A stretch of 64,000 nt of DNA from DATKJS01 sp964551995. GTDB taxonomy: Bacteria; Acidobacteriota; Aminicenantia; Aminicenantales; Saccharicenantaceae. Shown in pieces: positions 50,407-58,862 of the stretch. Each line of letters begins with the position of its first letter. The first letter of the stretch is position 1. The notes below the pieces were generated by a model. That model was not told the origin of the DNA and did not search any database. It worked only from the letters and a program-made list of their open reading frames with translations. The stretch covers positions 62,001 through 126,000 of the forward strand of contig CAZKFD010000004.1 in the NCBI GenBank assembly GCA_964551995.1, written 5' to 3'. The position numbers and the translations under genes are program-made.

Positions 50407-52308
50407 ATGGCCGAGAGCTTCTGGCTCATCCCCCTGATCCCCGGGCTGAGCTCGTTCGTTCTCCTCCTCGCTGGCTCGCGGTTCTCCCGGAGATGGATTT
50501 CGCTCCAAGCCTGCGTCGCGGTCTTGGCCTCCTTCGTCCTGTCCGCGGCCGCATTCGTCCGGGTTCTGGGAACCCCCGCGGCGGCGCTCGGGAAGACTTT
50601 TCTGGCCTGGATTTCGAGCGGCGTCTTTTTCGTTCCGCTGGCCCTGACGATGGACCCGCTTTCGGTCCTCATGTGTCTCGTCGTCACGAGCGTCGGTTTC
50701 CTGATCCACGTTTATTCGATCGGTTACATGGCCGAGGACTGCGATTATTCCCGCTATTTCGGCTTCCTCAACCTGTTTACCTTCTTCATGCTCGTGCTCG
50801 TCACGGCCTCGAACATCGTCCTGATGTTCATCGGCTGGGAGGGCGTCGGACTCTGCTCCTACCTTCTCATCGGCTTCTGGTTCGAGCGCCCGGCCGCCGC
50901 CCAGGCGGGGATGAAGGCCTTCATCGTCAACCGCATCGGGGACGCGGCCTTCATTATCGGGCTCCTGTTCGTGATGTTGAACGTCAGGAGCGGCGATTTC
51001 GCGGCCATCAACCGGGCGGCCGCGGGCGGGGCCCTGGCGCCAGGCCTAGCGACACTCATCGCCATTCTGCTTTTCGTCGGTGCGACAGGTAAGTCCGCGC
51101 AGATCCCGCTCTACGTCTGGCTCCCGGACGCCATGGAGGGCCCGACTCCGGTGAGCGCCCTCATCCATGCGGCCACGATGGTCACGGCCGGCGTCTACAT
51201 GGTGTCGCGGCTCAACGGCTTATATTCGGCCTCCGCGGCCGCGGGCCAAGTCGTCGCCTACGCAGGCGCGGCGACGGCCGTCTTCGCCGCGACCATGGCC
51301 CTGGTCCAGACGGATATCAAGCGCATCCTGGCCTATTCCACGATCTCCCAGATCGGCTACATGTTCATCGGCTGCGGGGTCGGAGCGTACGCGGCCGGCA
51401 TGTTCCATCTCGTGACTCACGCGTTCTTCAAGGCCCTTCTCTTCCTCGGCGCCGGAAGCGTCATCCATGCCCTTTCGGGCGAGCAGGATATCAGAAAAAT
51501 GGGCGGGTTGCGAAAGCACCTCCCTCTGACGTTCTACTCGTTCCTGGCCGCGACTCTGGCGATCTCGGGCCTCCCCTTCTTCTCCGGGTTCTTCTCCAAA
51601 GACGCCATCCTGACGAGCGCGTTCTCGAGCGGCCACTATGCCGTCTGGGTCCTGGGCCTTCTGGGCGCAGTCCTGACGGCCTTTTATATGTTTCGCCTCT
51701 TCTTCATGACGTTCACCGGGAGCGAGCGGCTGAGCGAGGAGGCGCGCCATCATCTCCATGAGTCTTCCCCGGTCATGACGGTGCCTCTCCTCGTTCTCGC
51801 CATCCTCTCCGTCATCGGCGGGTACGTGGGTCTCCCCGCCGTCTTCGGGGTGAAGGCCGACGCCATCGGGCGTTTCCTCGAACCCGTCGTCGGTTCGGTA
51901 GGCCTCGGCTTCCCAGCCGCCCTTGAATGGAACCTCATCCTTGTCGCCACGGCGGCCGCTCTCGGCGGGCTGTTCGTCGCCTATCTTTTTTACATCCGGT
52001 ATCTCGGGCTCCCGGGCCGTCTGGCGGGCCGTTTCCCGGGGCTCTACCGGCTCGTCTACGGCAAGTATTTCGTCGACGAGATCTATGACGCTCTCTTGGT
52101 TCGCTCCGCCGTCCGCGGCGCCGAGTTCGTCTACGACCATTTCGATCTGCCGGTCATCGACGGGGCCCTCAATGGCTCGGCAGGCGCGGCCGGCGCCGCC
52201 GGGCGGGGCCTCAGCCGCCTTCAAACGGGCCTCATCAAGGACTATGCGCTGTCGTTCCTACTGGGCGTTGTCGTCTTCGTCGGAGTGATTCTGTTCTGGG
52301 CGAGATGA
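50407..52308 (+). CDS. nuoL: NADH-quinone oxidoreductase subunit L
   Basis: A 633-residue antiporter-like subunit with about 16 membrane segments. 'FIGWEGVGLCSYLLIGFW', 'LPDAMEGPTPVSALIHAATMVTAGVY' in parts, and the Lys-bearing 'LVQTDIKRILAYSTISQIGYM' are typical of the proton channel. The C-terminal extension forms the lateral helix. It lies one base after nuoK and overlaps nuoM by four bases. Confidence 0.94.
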   Translation: MAESFWLIPLIPGLSSFVLLLAGSRFSRRWISLQACVAVLASFVLSAAAFVRVLGTPAAALGKTFLAWISSGVFFVPLALTMDPLSVLMCLVVTSVGFLIHVYSIGYMAEDCDYSRYFGFLNLFTFFMLVLVTASNIVLMFIGWEGVGLCSYLLIGFWFERPAAAQAGMKAFIVNRIGDAAFIIGLLFVMLNVRSGDFAAINRAAAGGALAPGLATLIAILLFVGATGKSAQIPLYVWLPDAMEGPTPVSALIHAATMVTAGVYMVSRLNGLYSASAAAGQVVAYAGAATAVFAATMALVQTDIKRILAYSTISQIGYMFIGCGVGAYAAGMFHLVTHAFFKALLFLGAGSVIHALSGEQDIRKMGGLRKHLPLTFYSFLAATLAISGLPFFSGFFSKDAILTSAFSSGHYAVWVLGLLGAVLTAFYMFRLFFMTFTGSERLSEEARHHLHESSPVMTVPLLVLAILSVIGGYVGLPAVFGVKADAIGRFLEPVVGSVGLGFPAALEWNLILVATAAALGGLFVAYLFYIRYLGLPGRLAGRFPGLYRLVYGKYFVDEIYDALLVRSAVRGAEFVYDHFDLPVIDGALNGSAGAAGAAGRGLSRLQTGLIKDYALSFLLGVVVFVGVILFWAR

Positions 52309-53876
52309 GCATGCCGATCCTGAGCCTCGTGACGTTCCTGCCGCTCGCCGGCGCTCTCGCCCTCGTCTTCTTCCCCCGTGACGGGAGGAGGCCGGCGCGG
52401 ATTTTCGCCTTGGCCATAGCCCTGCTGACCTTCCTCGTTTCCCTGGCCATATATTTCGGCTTCGACGGCGGGAGCGCGGCGGCCCAGTTCGTCGAGCACC
52501 GGCCGTGGATCGGGCACGGGATCGACTACCATGTCGGGATCGACGGCCTATCCCTTTTTCTCGTGCTCCTCACGACTTTCCTGACGCCCGTCGCGCTTCT
52601 CTCGTCCTGGCGGGCCGTCGGCGAGAGGGTCAAAGAATTTTCGTTCTTCATGCTCCTCCTCGAAACGGGCATCATCGGCGTCTTCGTCTCCATGAACCTG
52701 TTCCTGTTCTACGTCTTCTGGGAGGCCATGCTCATCCCAATGTACTTCCTGATCGGAGTCTGGGGAGGCCCTCGGCGCATCTACGCGACCCTGAAATTTG
52801 TCCTTTTCACGATGTTCGGCAGCCTCCTGATGCTCGTCGCGATCTTCGTCGTCTATGCGAAGTTCCACGAAGCGAGCGGCCGCTATTCCCTGGCGATCCG
52901 GGACCTAGCAGGCCTGAACCTGGCGCCGCACCTCCAGCTCTGGCTCTTCGTGGCCTTCGCCCTGGCCTTCGCCATCAAGGTGCCCCTCTTCCCGCTCCAC
53001 ACCTGGCTCCCGGATGCACACGTCGAGGCCCCGACAGCGGGTTCCGTCATCTTGGCGGCGGTCCTGTTGAAGATGGGCGCCTACGGCTTTCTGCGCCTCG
53101 GCCTGCCGCTCTTCCCCGACGCCGCGAGGGAACTCTTTCCGGCGCTCTCGATCCTGGCCGTGATCGGCATCATTTACGGCGGGTTCATGGCCCTCGTCCA
53201 GAAGGACATGAAATCGTTGGTCGCCTACTCGAGCGTCAGCCACATGGGCCTCATCATGCTCGCCGTTTTCTCCCTGACCGTGGAATCCACCGAAGGCGCC
53301 CTCTATCAGATGGTCAATCACGGCCTGAGCACCGGCGCTCTCTTCCTATGCGTCGGCGTCCTTTACGAACGGTCCCATACGAGGCTGATCAGGGATTACG
53401 GGGGGGTCAGCCGGCGCATGCCCGTGTTCTCGGCCGTGTTCCTGATCGCCGTCCTGTCGTCCATCGGGCTTCCCGGGCTTAACGGTTTTGTGGGCGAGAT
53501 CCTCTGTTTCTTCGGCATTTTCCGGACGGACAAGCTCCTGGCCGCGTTAGCCGTCTCGGCGGTCATCCTGTCCGCATCTTATCTCCTATGGCTTTTCCGC
53601 CGTGTCATGCAGGGGCCCGTCCAAAACCCGAAAGTCCAGGAATTCAAGGACCTGGAGCTGCGGGAGCGTCTAGTGCTCGTGCCTGTCCTTATCCTCATGT
53701 TCTGGCTCGGGCTTTTCCCGGGCACGCTTCTGAGGAAAATGGACGCCTCCGTGACCGAATATCTCCGGAGCGTGAGGGCCTCATCTGCCGTTCTCGAGAC
53801 GCGGACGTCCCCGCCGCCGCTCGCGCTGGCCCAGCCCGGAGGCGGCCCCGCCGCAGCGGCAGGAGGACGGAGATAG
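52305..53876 (+). CDS. nuoM: NADH-quinone oxidoreductase subunit M
   Basis: A 523-residue antiporter-like membrane subunit. 'YHVGIDGLSLFLVLLTTFLTP', 'FYVFWEAMLIPMYFLIGVWGG', 'HTWLPDAHVEAPTAGSVILA' and 'SSVSHMGLIMLA' are diagnostic. The conserved Glu in 'FWEAMLIP' and Lys in 'KDMKSLVAYSS' belong to the proton path. A polar Ala/Pro tail of about 30 residues ends the protein, longer than usual. Confidence 0.94.
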   Translation: MSMPILSLVTFLPLAGALALVFFPRDGRRPARIFALAIALLTFLVSLAIYFGFDGGSAAAQFVEHRPWIGHGIDYHVGIDGLSLFLVLLTTFLTPVALLSSWRAVGERVKEFSFFMLLLETGIIGVFVSMNLFLFYVFWEAMLIPMYFLIGVWGGPRRIYATLKFVLFTMFGSLLMLVAIFVVYAKFHEASGRYSLAIRDLAGLNLAPHLQLWLFVAFALAFAIKVPLFPLHTWLPDAHVEAPTAGSVILAAVLLKMGAYGFLRLGLPLFPDAARELFPALSILAVIGIIYGGFMALVQKDMKSLVAYSSVSHMGLIMLAVFSLTVESTEGALYQMVNHGLSTGALFLCVGVLYERSHTRLIRDYGGVSRRMPVFSAVFLIAVLSSIGLPGLNGFVGEILCFFGIFRTDKLLAALAVSAVILSASYLLWLFRRVMQGPVQNPKVQEFKDLELRERLVLVPVLILMFWLGLFPGTLLRKMDASVTEYLRSVRASSAVLETRTSPPPLALAQPGGGPAAAAGGRR

Positions 53877-53880
53877 GGCC

Positions 53881-55314
53881 ATGACGAGTTTCCTCGCTTT
53901 GGCTCCGCTGCTGGCCACGGCCGCCGGCGCTCTTGTCGTCCTGCTGATTGAGGCGTTCGGCCGGAAGGACAACAAAGACGCCCTCGGGTACATCTCCATC
54001 CTGGCGCTCCTGCTGAGCGGCTTTTTCTCTATGCGGGCCTGGGGACGAGGCTTTTCTTATTTCGGCTCGGCGCTCGTGCTCGACCGCTTTGCGCTCATCC
54101 TCTGCCTGGTCTTCGTCGCGGCCGGGGCCTTCATCATCCTCATGAGCCTCAAGTACATCCGGAATCAGGGTGCGAATTTCGGCGAATTCTACGCCCTGAT
54201 TCTCCTCTCCGTCGCCGGGATGATGATGATGGCGAGCTCCGGGAGCCTTCTCGTCATATTCCTCGGCCTCGAGGTCCTGTCCGTATCGAGCTACGCGCTG
54301 ACCGGCCTGAAGAAAAAAGATCCAAAATCGTCGGAGGCCGCGGTCAAGTATTTCCTGATGGGCAGTTTCGCCAGCGCCTTCCTCGTCTTCGGCCTGGCGC
54401 TTCTCTACGGCGCCTTCAGGAGCCTGGACATCGAGGCCGTCCGGGGGGCCCTATTGCGGGGGACCGGCACCGCCGGCGTTCCTGGCTGGGCCGGCTTGGC
54501 CCTCGTCGTCGCTGGGTTCGGCTTCAAGGTCGCGGTCGCGCCGTTCCACATGTGGGCCCCGGACGTTTACGAGGGCGCGCCGACACCGGTGAGCGCCTTC
54601 CTGACGACGGGTCCGAAGATTCCCGTGTTCGCCGTCCTTTTCCGGGTCCTGGCCCCTCTCTGGAGCCGGGCGGGCGGGGCGTCCGTTATGTTCTGGCTCG
54701 TTTCGGGAGCCGCTATACTGACTATGCTCATCGGCAACCTGACGGCCCTCAGGCAGCGGAATCTCAAGCGCCTCCTCGCCTACTCGAGCATCGCCCATTC
54801 GGGCTATATCCTCGTGGGGCTCGTGTCCGGCGACGGGCCGGGGATCATTTTTTATCTCGTTGCGTATCTGCTGATGAACGCCGGGGCCTTCGGCGCCCTG
54901 ATCGCCGTGAGCCGCAAAGGGACGGAATACGTGGACATCGAGGATTTCGCCGGCCTCGGCTTCCGGTACCCGTGGATCGGCGCGTCGCTGGCCGTTTTCC
55001 TGTTCTCCCTGGCCGGCTTCCCGCCCACGGCCGGGTTCCTGGCCAAGTTCTATGTCTTTAGTGCCGCTGTCCGGCAGGGGCACGTCGCTCTGGCGGTTAT
55101 CGCCGTGCTGGCCAGCCTCATCTCGGTCTTTTATTACCTGAGAGTCGTCGTCTTCATGTACATGAGGGACCCCTTGGCTTCGGTCGAGATCGAACGGGAT
55201 GATCCGGCCTTGTACCTTGTCCTTTTTCTCTGCCTCTACGGAGTCATCCAGCTGGGCCTCTGGCCCGGCAACCTGATGGTCGTCATCCGTCAGGCCGCCG
55301 CGTCTCTTTTCTAG
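53881..55314 (+). CDS. nuoN: NADH-quinone oxidoreductase subunit N
   Basis: A 477-residue antiporter-like membrane subunit. 'LVIFLGLEVLSVSSYALTGL', 'KYFLMGSFASAFLVFGLALLYG', 'PFHMWAPDVYEGAPTPVSAFL' in parts and 'NLKRLLAYSSIAHSGYILVGL' match NuoN. It ends the run; the next gene converges from the other strand. The catalytic and quinone-binding subunits (A-I) are not in this window. Confidence 0.94.
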   Translation: MTSFLALAPLLATAAGALVVLLIEAFGRKDNKDALGYISILALLLSGFFSMRAWGRGFSYFGSALVLDRFALILCLVFVAAGAFIILMSLKYIRNQGANFGEFYALILLSVAGMMMMASSGSLLVIFLGLEVLSVSSYALTGLKKKDPKSSEAAVKYFLMGSFASAFLVFGLALLYGAFRSLDIEAVRGALLRGTGTAGVPGWAGLALVVAGFGFKVAVAPFHMWAPDVYEGAPTPVSAFLTTGPKIPVFAVLFRVLAPLWSRAGGASVMFWLVSGAAILTMLIGNLTALRQRNLKRLLAYSSIAHSGYILVGLVSGDGPGIIFYLVAYLLMNAGAFGALIAVSRKGTEYVDIEDFAGLGFRYPWIGASLAVFLFSLAGFPPTAGFLAKFYVFSAAVRQGHVALAVIAVLASLISVFYYLRVVVFMYMRDPLASVEIERDDPALYLVLFLCLYGVIQLGLWPGNLMVVIRQAAASLF

Positions 55315-55380
55315 CTGTCTGTCCCGAGGTCTCCTCCCGGAATCTCGACGTGGGACGCAGATGCGCCGCAGGAGTGAGGC

Positions 55381-56670
55381 TTATATGAGTTCCCGGCCGC
55401 CCGTTTCGGGGATCCAGACCCATAGGACCGCGGCGGCGAGAAAGGATACGGCGATCAGGGCGAAAGCGATGGGGAAACCTCTCGTTTCGGCCAGCGACCC
55501 GACGAGAAACGGCGCCACGGCGCTCGCGATCCGGCCGGAGTTGTAAGTGATCCCCTGCGCCGTGGCCCGGACGGCCGTCGGATACAGTTCGGCGGTCAGA
55601 ACGCTGAAGCCGCTGAAATGGCCGGTCCCGAAATATGCGACGAACGGCCCGAGGAGGAGGAGGACGAGGGGCTGCCTCGTGCTCGCATAGAGAAAGACGA
55701 AGACGGCGGCGGCAACGAGGAAGGCGACATAGGTTTTTTTGCGGCCGGCCCGGTCGCTGATAAAGCCGAAGCTGACGTATCCCAGCCACATGCCGATCTG
55801 CATGAAGATGACGAAGCCGGACATCGTCCGGGCGCTCAACCCCACGCCCCCCTGCCCGGAGGTCATCGAGAGATAGGAAGGGATCCAAAGGTTGAGGCCC
55901 CACCAGGCGAAGAGCGTCAGACCGTTCATCAGGGTCACGAGGGCCGTCAGCCGGAGGTGCCCCGGGCCGAAAATCAAGCGGAAGCCCTGTCCCTGCGAAC
56001 GGCGTTCGATCCGCCTTGCTCTCCAGATTTCGGGGTCCTGTACCCGTCTCTGGATCCAAAGCGTGAAAAAGGCGGGAATGACGCCGACGAAGAAAACGGC
56101 GCGCCATCCCCAGCGGGGCATGATGATGGCTGAGACGGCCGCCGCCGCCGCGTAACCAACGGCCCAGGCGCTCTGGACGAGCCCTAGGGCCTTTCCCCGA
56201 TGGGCGGCGGGCCATGTTTCGGAAACGAGGGCCGCGCCGCTCGCCCACTCTCCCCCCATTCCCAGGCCGAGAAAGACGCGGAACGCGGCGAGCATGAGGA
56301 CCCCGGTGGAGAAGCCGCAGGCGGCCGTGAACACGGAATAGATCAGGATGCTCGCCATGAGCGCCCGGCGCCTCCCGAAGCGGTCGGCGGCGAGCCCGAA
56401 GACGAGGCCGCCGAGGGCCGACGCGAACAAGGTCAGGGAGCCGAGGAGGCCGGCCATGGATTTCCCGATGCCCAGGTCCGGGATGAGCGCCGAAAGGACG
56501 AGGGCGTACAGCATGACATCGAAGGAGTCGAGCATCCAGCCGAAGGCTGCCGCCACCAGGGCGCGCTTGGATTCGGGAGGAGCCTCTGTCCACCAGGCGA
56601 AACGGCGGGGACCGCCCGGCGGGGCAGACTCCTGGCGCGGCATCCGATCAGGCTTCGACGGCTCGGGCAT
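55381..56670 (-). CDS. MFS transporter (metabolite:H+ symporter type)
   Basis: A 429-residue protein with twelve hydrophobic segments. 'GWMLDSFDVMLYALVL' in helix 1 (with the D-x-x-D/S-F-D pattern), 'FGLAADRFGRRRALM' in loop 2-3 and 'GLGMGGEWASGAALVSETW' in helix 4 match the aromatic-acid/carboxylate:H+ symporter branch. The central loop carries a basic stretch. Loop 8-9 repeats the 'FGFISDRAGRKKTY' signature. Substrate unknown. It is transcribed just after the SDR remnant, from a promoter at 56957-56985. Confidence 0.8.
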   Translation of the reverse strand: MPEPSKPDRMPRQESAPPGGPRRFAWWTEAPPESKRALVAAAFGWMLDSFDVMLYALVLSALIPDLGIGKSMAGLLGSLTLFASALGGLVFGLAADRFGRRRALMASILIYSVFTAACGFSTGVLMLAAFRVFLGLGMGGEWASGAALVSETWPAAHRGKALGLVQSAWAVGYAAAAAVSAIIMPRWGWRAVFFVGVIPAFFTLWIQRRVQDPEIWRARRIERRSQGQGFRLIFGPGHLRLTALVTLMNGLTLFAWWGLNLWIPSYLSMTSGQGGVGLSARTMSGFVIFMQIGMWLGYVSFGFISDRAGRKKTYVAFLVAAAVFVFLYASTRQPLVLLLLGPFVAYFGTGHFSGFSVLTAELYPTAVRATAQGITYNSGRIASAVAPFLVGSLAETRGFPIAFALIAVSFLAAAVLWVWIPETGGRELI

Positions 56671-56685
56671 GGCTTTCGAGACCGC

Positions 56686-56916
56686 TCATCGCCCTTCGAT
56701 CATCCCGTCTTCGAAGGCGCCCACGTCCCGGTAATCGCGGGAGACGATCTCCTGTGTCGCGGGATTCGTGTACAACTCGGTCCGGGGACTGTCGATCAGC
56801 GCGCAGACGAGGTCGACCACCAGGGCCAAGTTCCAGCCTTCCACCCCGAGTTTGCGGGCGATGGCCGCCTCGATGCCGCTGCTTGCGCCCGTCACAACTG
56901 CCGCTCGTGCGTCCAT
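56686..56916 (-). pseudogene. Short-chain dehydrogenase remnant with internal deletion
   Basis: The 76-residue frame joins an SDR N-terminus ('AAVVTGASSGIEAAIARKLG', the TGxxxGI cofactor motif) directly to what looks like an SDR C-terminus ('VDLVCALIDSPRTELYTNP' and 'DYRDVGAFEDGM'). The central part, including the Ser-Tyr-Lys catalytic centre, is missing; SDR proteins normally have about 250 residues. The upstream ribosome site and promoter are intact. An in-frame internal deletion is the simplest reading. Confidence 0.6.
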
Positions 56917-56956
56917 GGATATCGACTCCCTTCTCTGTTACCGGCCGGAGGACGGA

Positions 56957-56985
56957 ATCATTCCTCTCCGCCCGCTTCGTGTCAA
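56957..56985 (-). promoter_or_regulatory. Promoter for the SDR remnant and MFS gene
   Basis: Minus-strand perfect TTGACA (56980-56985) and AATGAT (56957-56962) are 17 bases apart. The leader carries AGAAGGGAG before ATG 56916. Confidence 0.45.
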
Positions 56986-57024
56986 GGCTGCCCGGCCGAC
57001 GAAACGCGCCCGCCGGATAGAAGA

Positions 57025-57415
57025 AACGGCCGGAGCCGGACGTAAGCCGAATTCTGTTCCCGCGGAGGCGGGGGCGGTTATTTGTCTAGCTCCCGGATTG
57101 CTCCGGGATTCGAGCGGCCTACCCACCCCCTGGGACGGGCCATCCCAAAACGGGGTTCGTTTGGCCTTGCTCCGGATGGGGCTTGCCGTGCCCCTGATGT
57201 CGCCATCAGGGCGGTGAGCTCTTGCCTCGCCATTTCACCCTTGCTCCCCGGGGAGGCTGCGCCTCTCCCGGAGGGCGGTGTCTTTTCTGTGGCGCTTTCC
57301 TCCGGTCGCCCGGAGTCGCCGCTAGCGACCATCCTGCCCTTTGGAGTTCGGACTTTCCTCCCCTCCAGTTCCCTCACGGGATGGAGCGGCAACCGCCTCG
57401 CCGACTCCGGCCGTT
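57025..57415 (-). ncRNA. rnpB: RNase P RNA, bacterial type A
   Basis: The conserved 5' core GAGGAAAGTCCG lies near 57346-57357, followed by the GGGCAGGATGG element and CGCCACAGAAAAG. Farther on come GGTGAAA, the GGCAAGAGCTCACC stem, and ACAGAATTCGGCTTAC near the 3' end. The outer strands 57401-57415 and 57025-57039 pair over about 15 bases (one G-U) as an extended P1, which sets both ends. The RNA processes tRNA 5' ends. Its 5' part overlaps the 3' end of the upstream regulator reading frame on the same strand. Confidence 0.92.
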
Positions 57416-58779
57416 ATTTTTATGCCGTATTGCTCGAGTTTTTTGTAAAGATTGCTGCGCGGCGTGTCGATCTCCCGGGCCGTCTGGGAGATATTCCAGC
57501 CGTTGGCCTCGAGTTTGGCCAGGATGAAATCCCGCTCCGCGATGTCCCGGAATTCCCGGAGCGTCTGAACCCGCGCCGATTCGGGCACCTGGGGCTCTCC
57601 GGTCTCCCGGAACATCGGGGGCAGGTCCGTCTTTTCGATGGTGTCTTTGTCCGTCATGATCATCAGGCGCTCGACGATGTTCTTGAGCTCTCGGACGTTC
57701 CCCTTCCACGGATAATCGATCAGGGCGTCCAGAGCCTCCTTCGAGAACTTCCGGGCCTTGAAATTGTTTTCCTCGGCATAGCTCCGCGAGAAATAATCCA
57801 CGAGCAGCGGGATGTCCTCCTGGCGCTCCCGGAGAGGCGGCGAGAACAACGGCACGACGTTTAGCCGGAAGAAGAGGTCCTCGCGGAAGCGACCCTCCTG
57901 GATTTCCGTCCGGAGATCCTTGTTCGTCGCGGCGATGACCCGCACGTCGACCTTGGAAATCCGGCTCGAGCCGACTTTCTGGACCTCCCCCTCCTCGAGG
58001 ACGCGAAGGACCTTGGATTGGGTCTTGAGGCTCATGTCGGCGACCTCGTCCAGGAAGATCGTCCCGGCGTCGGCCTGCTCGAACTTCCCCGTCTTCTTCT
58101 CCGTCGCCCCCGTGAAGGCGCCTTTCTCGTGGCCGAAAAGCTCGCTCTCGATGAGCTCCTCGGGGATGGCCGCACAATTGACCTGGACGAACTTCTCCCG
58201 CAAGCGCAGGCTGTTCGCGTGGATCGCCCGCGCGATGAGCTCCTTGCCCGTGCCGCTCTCGCCGTAGATGAGCACGGTCGCGTTGGTCGGCGCGATCTTG
58301 AGGATCTCCTTCCAGAGGCTCTTCATGAGGGGATGGTTCCCCACGATCTCGTAGCGCTTCTCCGCCCTTTTCTTGAGGTCCAGGCATTCCCGGGCGAGGG
58401 TGTTCTGCTTGAGGGCGTTCCGGAGGCAGAGCAGGACCCGGTCGCGGTGCAGCGGCTTCTCGAGGAAGTCGAAGGCCCCGAGCTTGGTCGCCTCGACGGC
58501 GGCCTGGATCGTTCCCTGTCCGGAGATCATGATGACCTCGGGCGAATACGGCTTCTGCTTGATCTCGGTCAGAACTTCGAGACCGTCCTTCCCGGGCATC
58601 TTGATGTCGAGAAGGACGAGGTCGATGCCAACGGTCTCCCGGAGCATCTCAAGACCGTCCTCGCCGGTCGAGGCCTCGAAGAACTCATAGCCCTCGTACT
58701 CGAGGATCATCTTGAGCGATTTGCGGATGTTCTCCTCGTCATCGATGACGAGAATCCTGGCCGATCGTTCGGGTTTCAT
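57322..58779 (-). CDS. Sigma-54-dependent response regulator (NtrC family)
   Basis: A 485-residue regulator: receiver domain (1-120; phospho-Asp58 in 'LVLLDIKMPG'), AAA+ domain (about 145-375) with Walker A 'GESGTGKE' and the sigma-54 contact 'GAFTGAT', and a Fis-type helix-turn-helix ('NISQTAREIDTPRSNLYKKL'). It activates sigma-54 promoters after phosphorylation. No kinase gene adjoins it. The last about 31 residues after 'EQYGIKI' are read from the first bases of rnpB and are probably not functional. ATG 58779 is chosen over 58812 because the longer start would lie upstream of the transcript. Confidence 0.9.
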   Translation of the reverse strand: MKPERSARILVIDDEENIRKSLKMILEYEGYEFFEASTGEDGLEMLRETVGIDLVLLDIKMPGKDGLEVLTEIKQKPYSPEVIMISGQGTIQAAVEATKLGAFDFLEKPLHRDRVLLCLRNALKQNTLARECLDLKKRAEKRYEIVGNHPLMKSLWKEILKIAPTNATVLIYGESGTGKELIARAIHANSLRLREKFVQVNCAAIPEELIESELFGHEKGAFTGATEKKTGKFEQADAGTIFLDEVADMSLKTQSKVLRVLEEGEVQKVGSSRISKVDVRVIAATNKDLRTEIQEGRFREDLFFRLNVVPLFSPPLRERQEDIPLLVDYFSRSYAEENNFKARKFSKEALDALIDYPWKGNVRELKNIVERLMIMTDKDTIEKTDLPPMFRETGEPQVPESARVQTLREFRDIAERDFILAKLEANGWNISQTAREIDTPRSNLYKKLEQYGIKITAGVGEAVAAPSREGTGGEESPNSKGQDGR

Positions 58780-58802
58780 GGCCGCACCATTGCTCCTGCG
58801 GC

Positions 58803-58831
58803 ATTGTAGCACAGTCCCCTCTCCGGGGCAA
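58803..58831 (-). promoter_or_regulatory. Promoter for the NtrC-type regulator
   Basis: Minus-strand TTGCCC (58826-58831) and TACAAT (58803-58808) are 17 bases apart. The leader has AGGAG about 12 bases before ATG 58779. Confidence 0.5.
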
Positions 58832-58862
58832 AAAGGTCTCCCCGGCCGGGCCGCAAGAGCTT

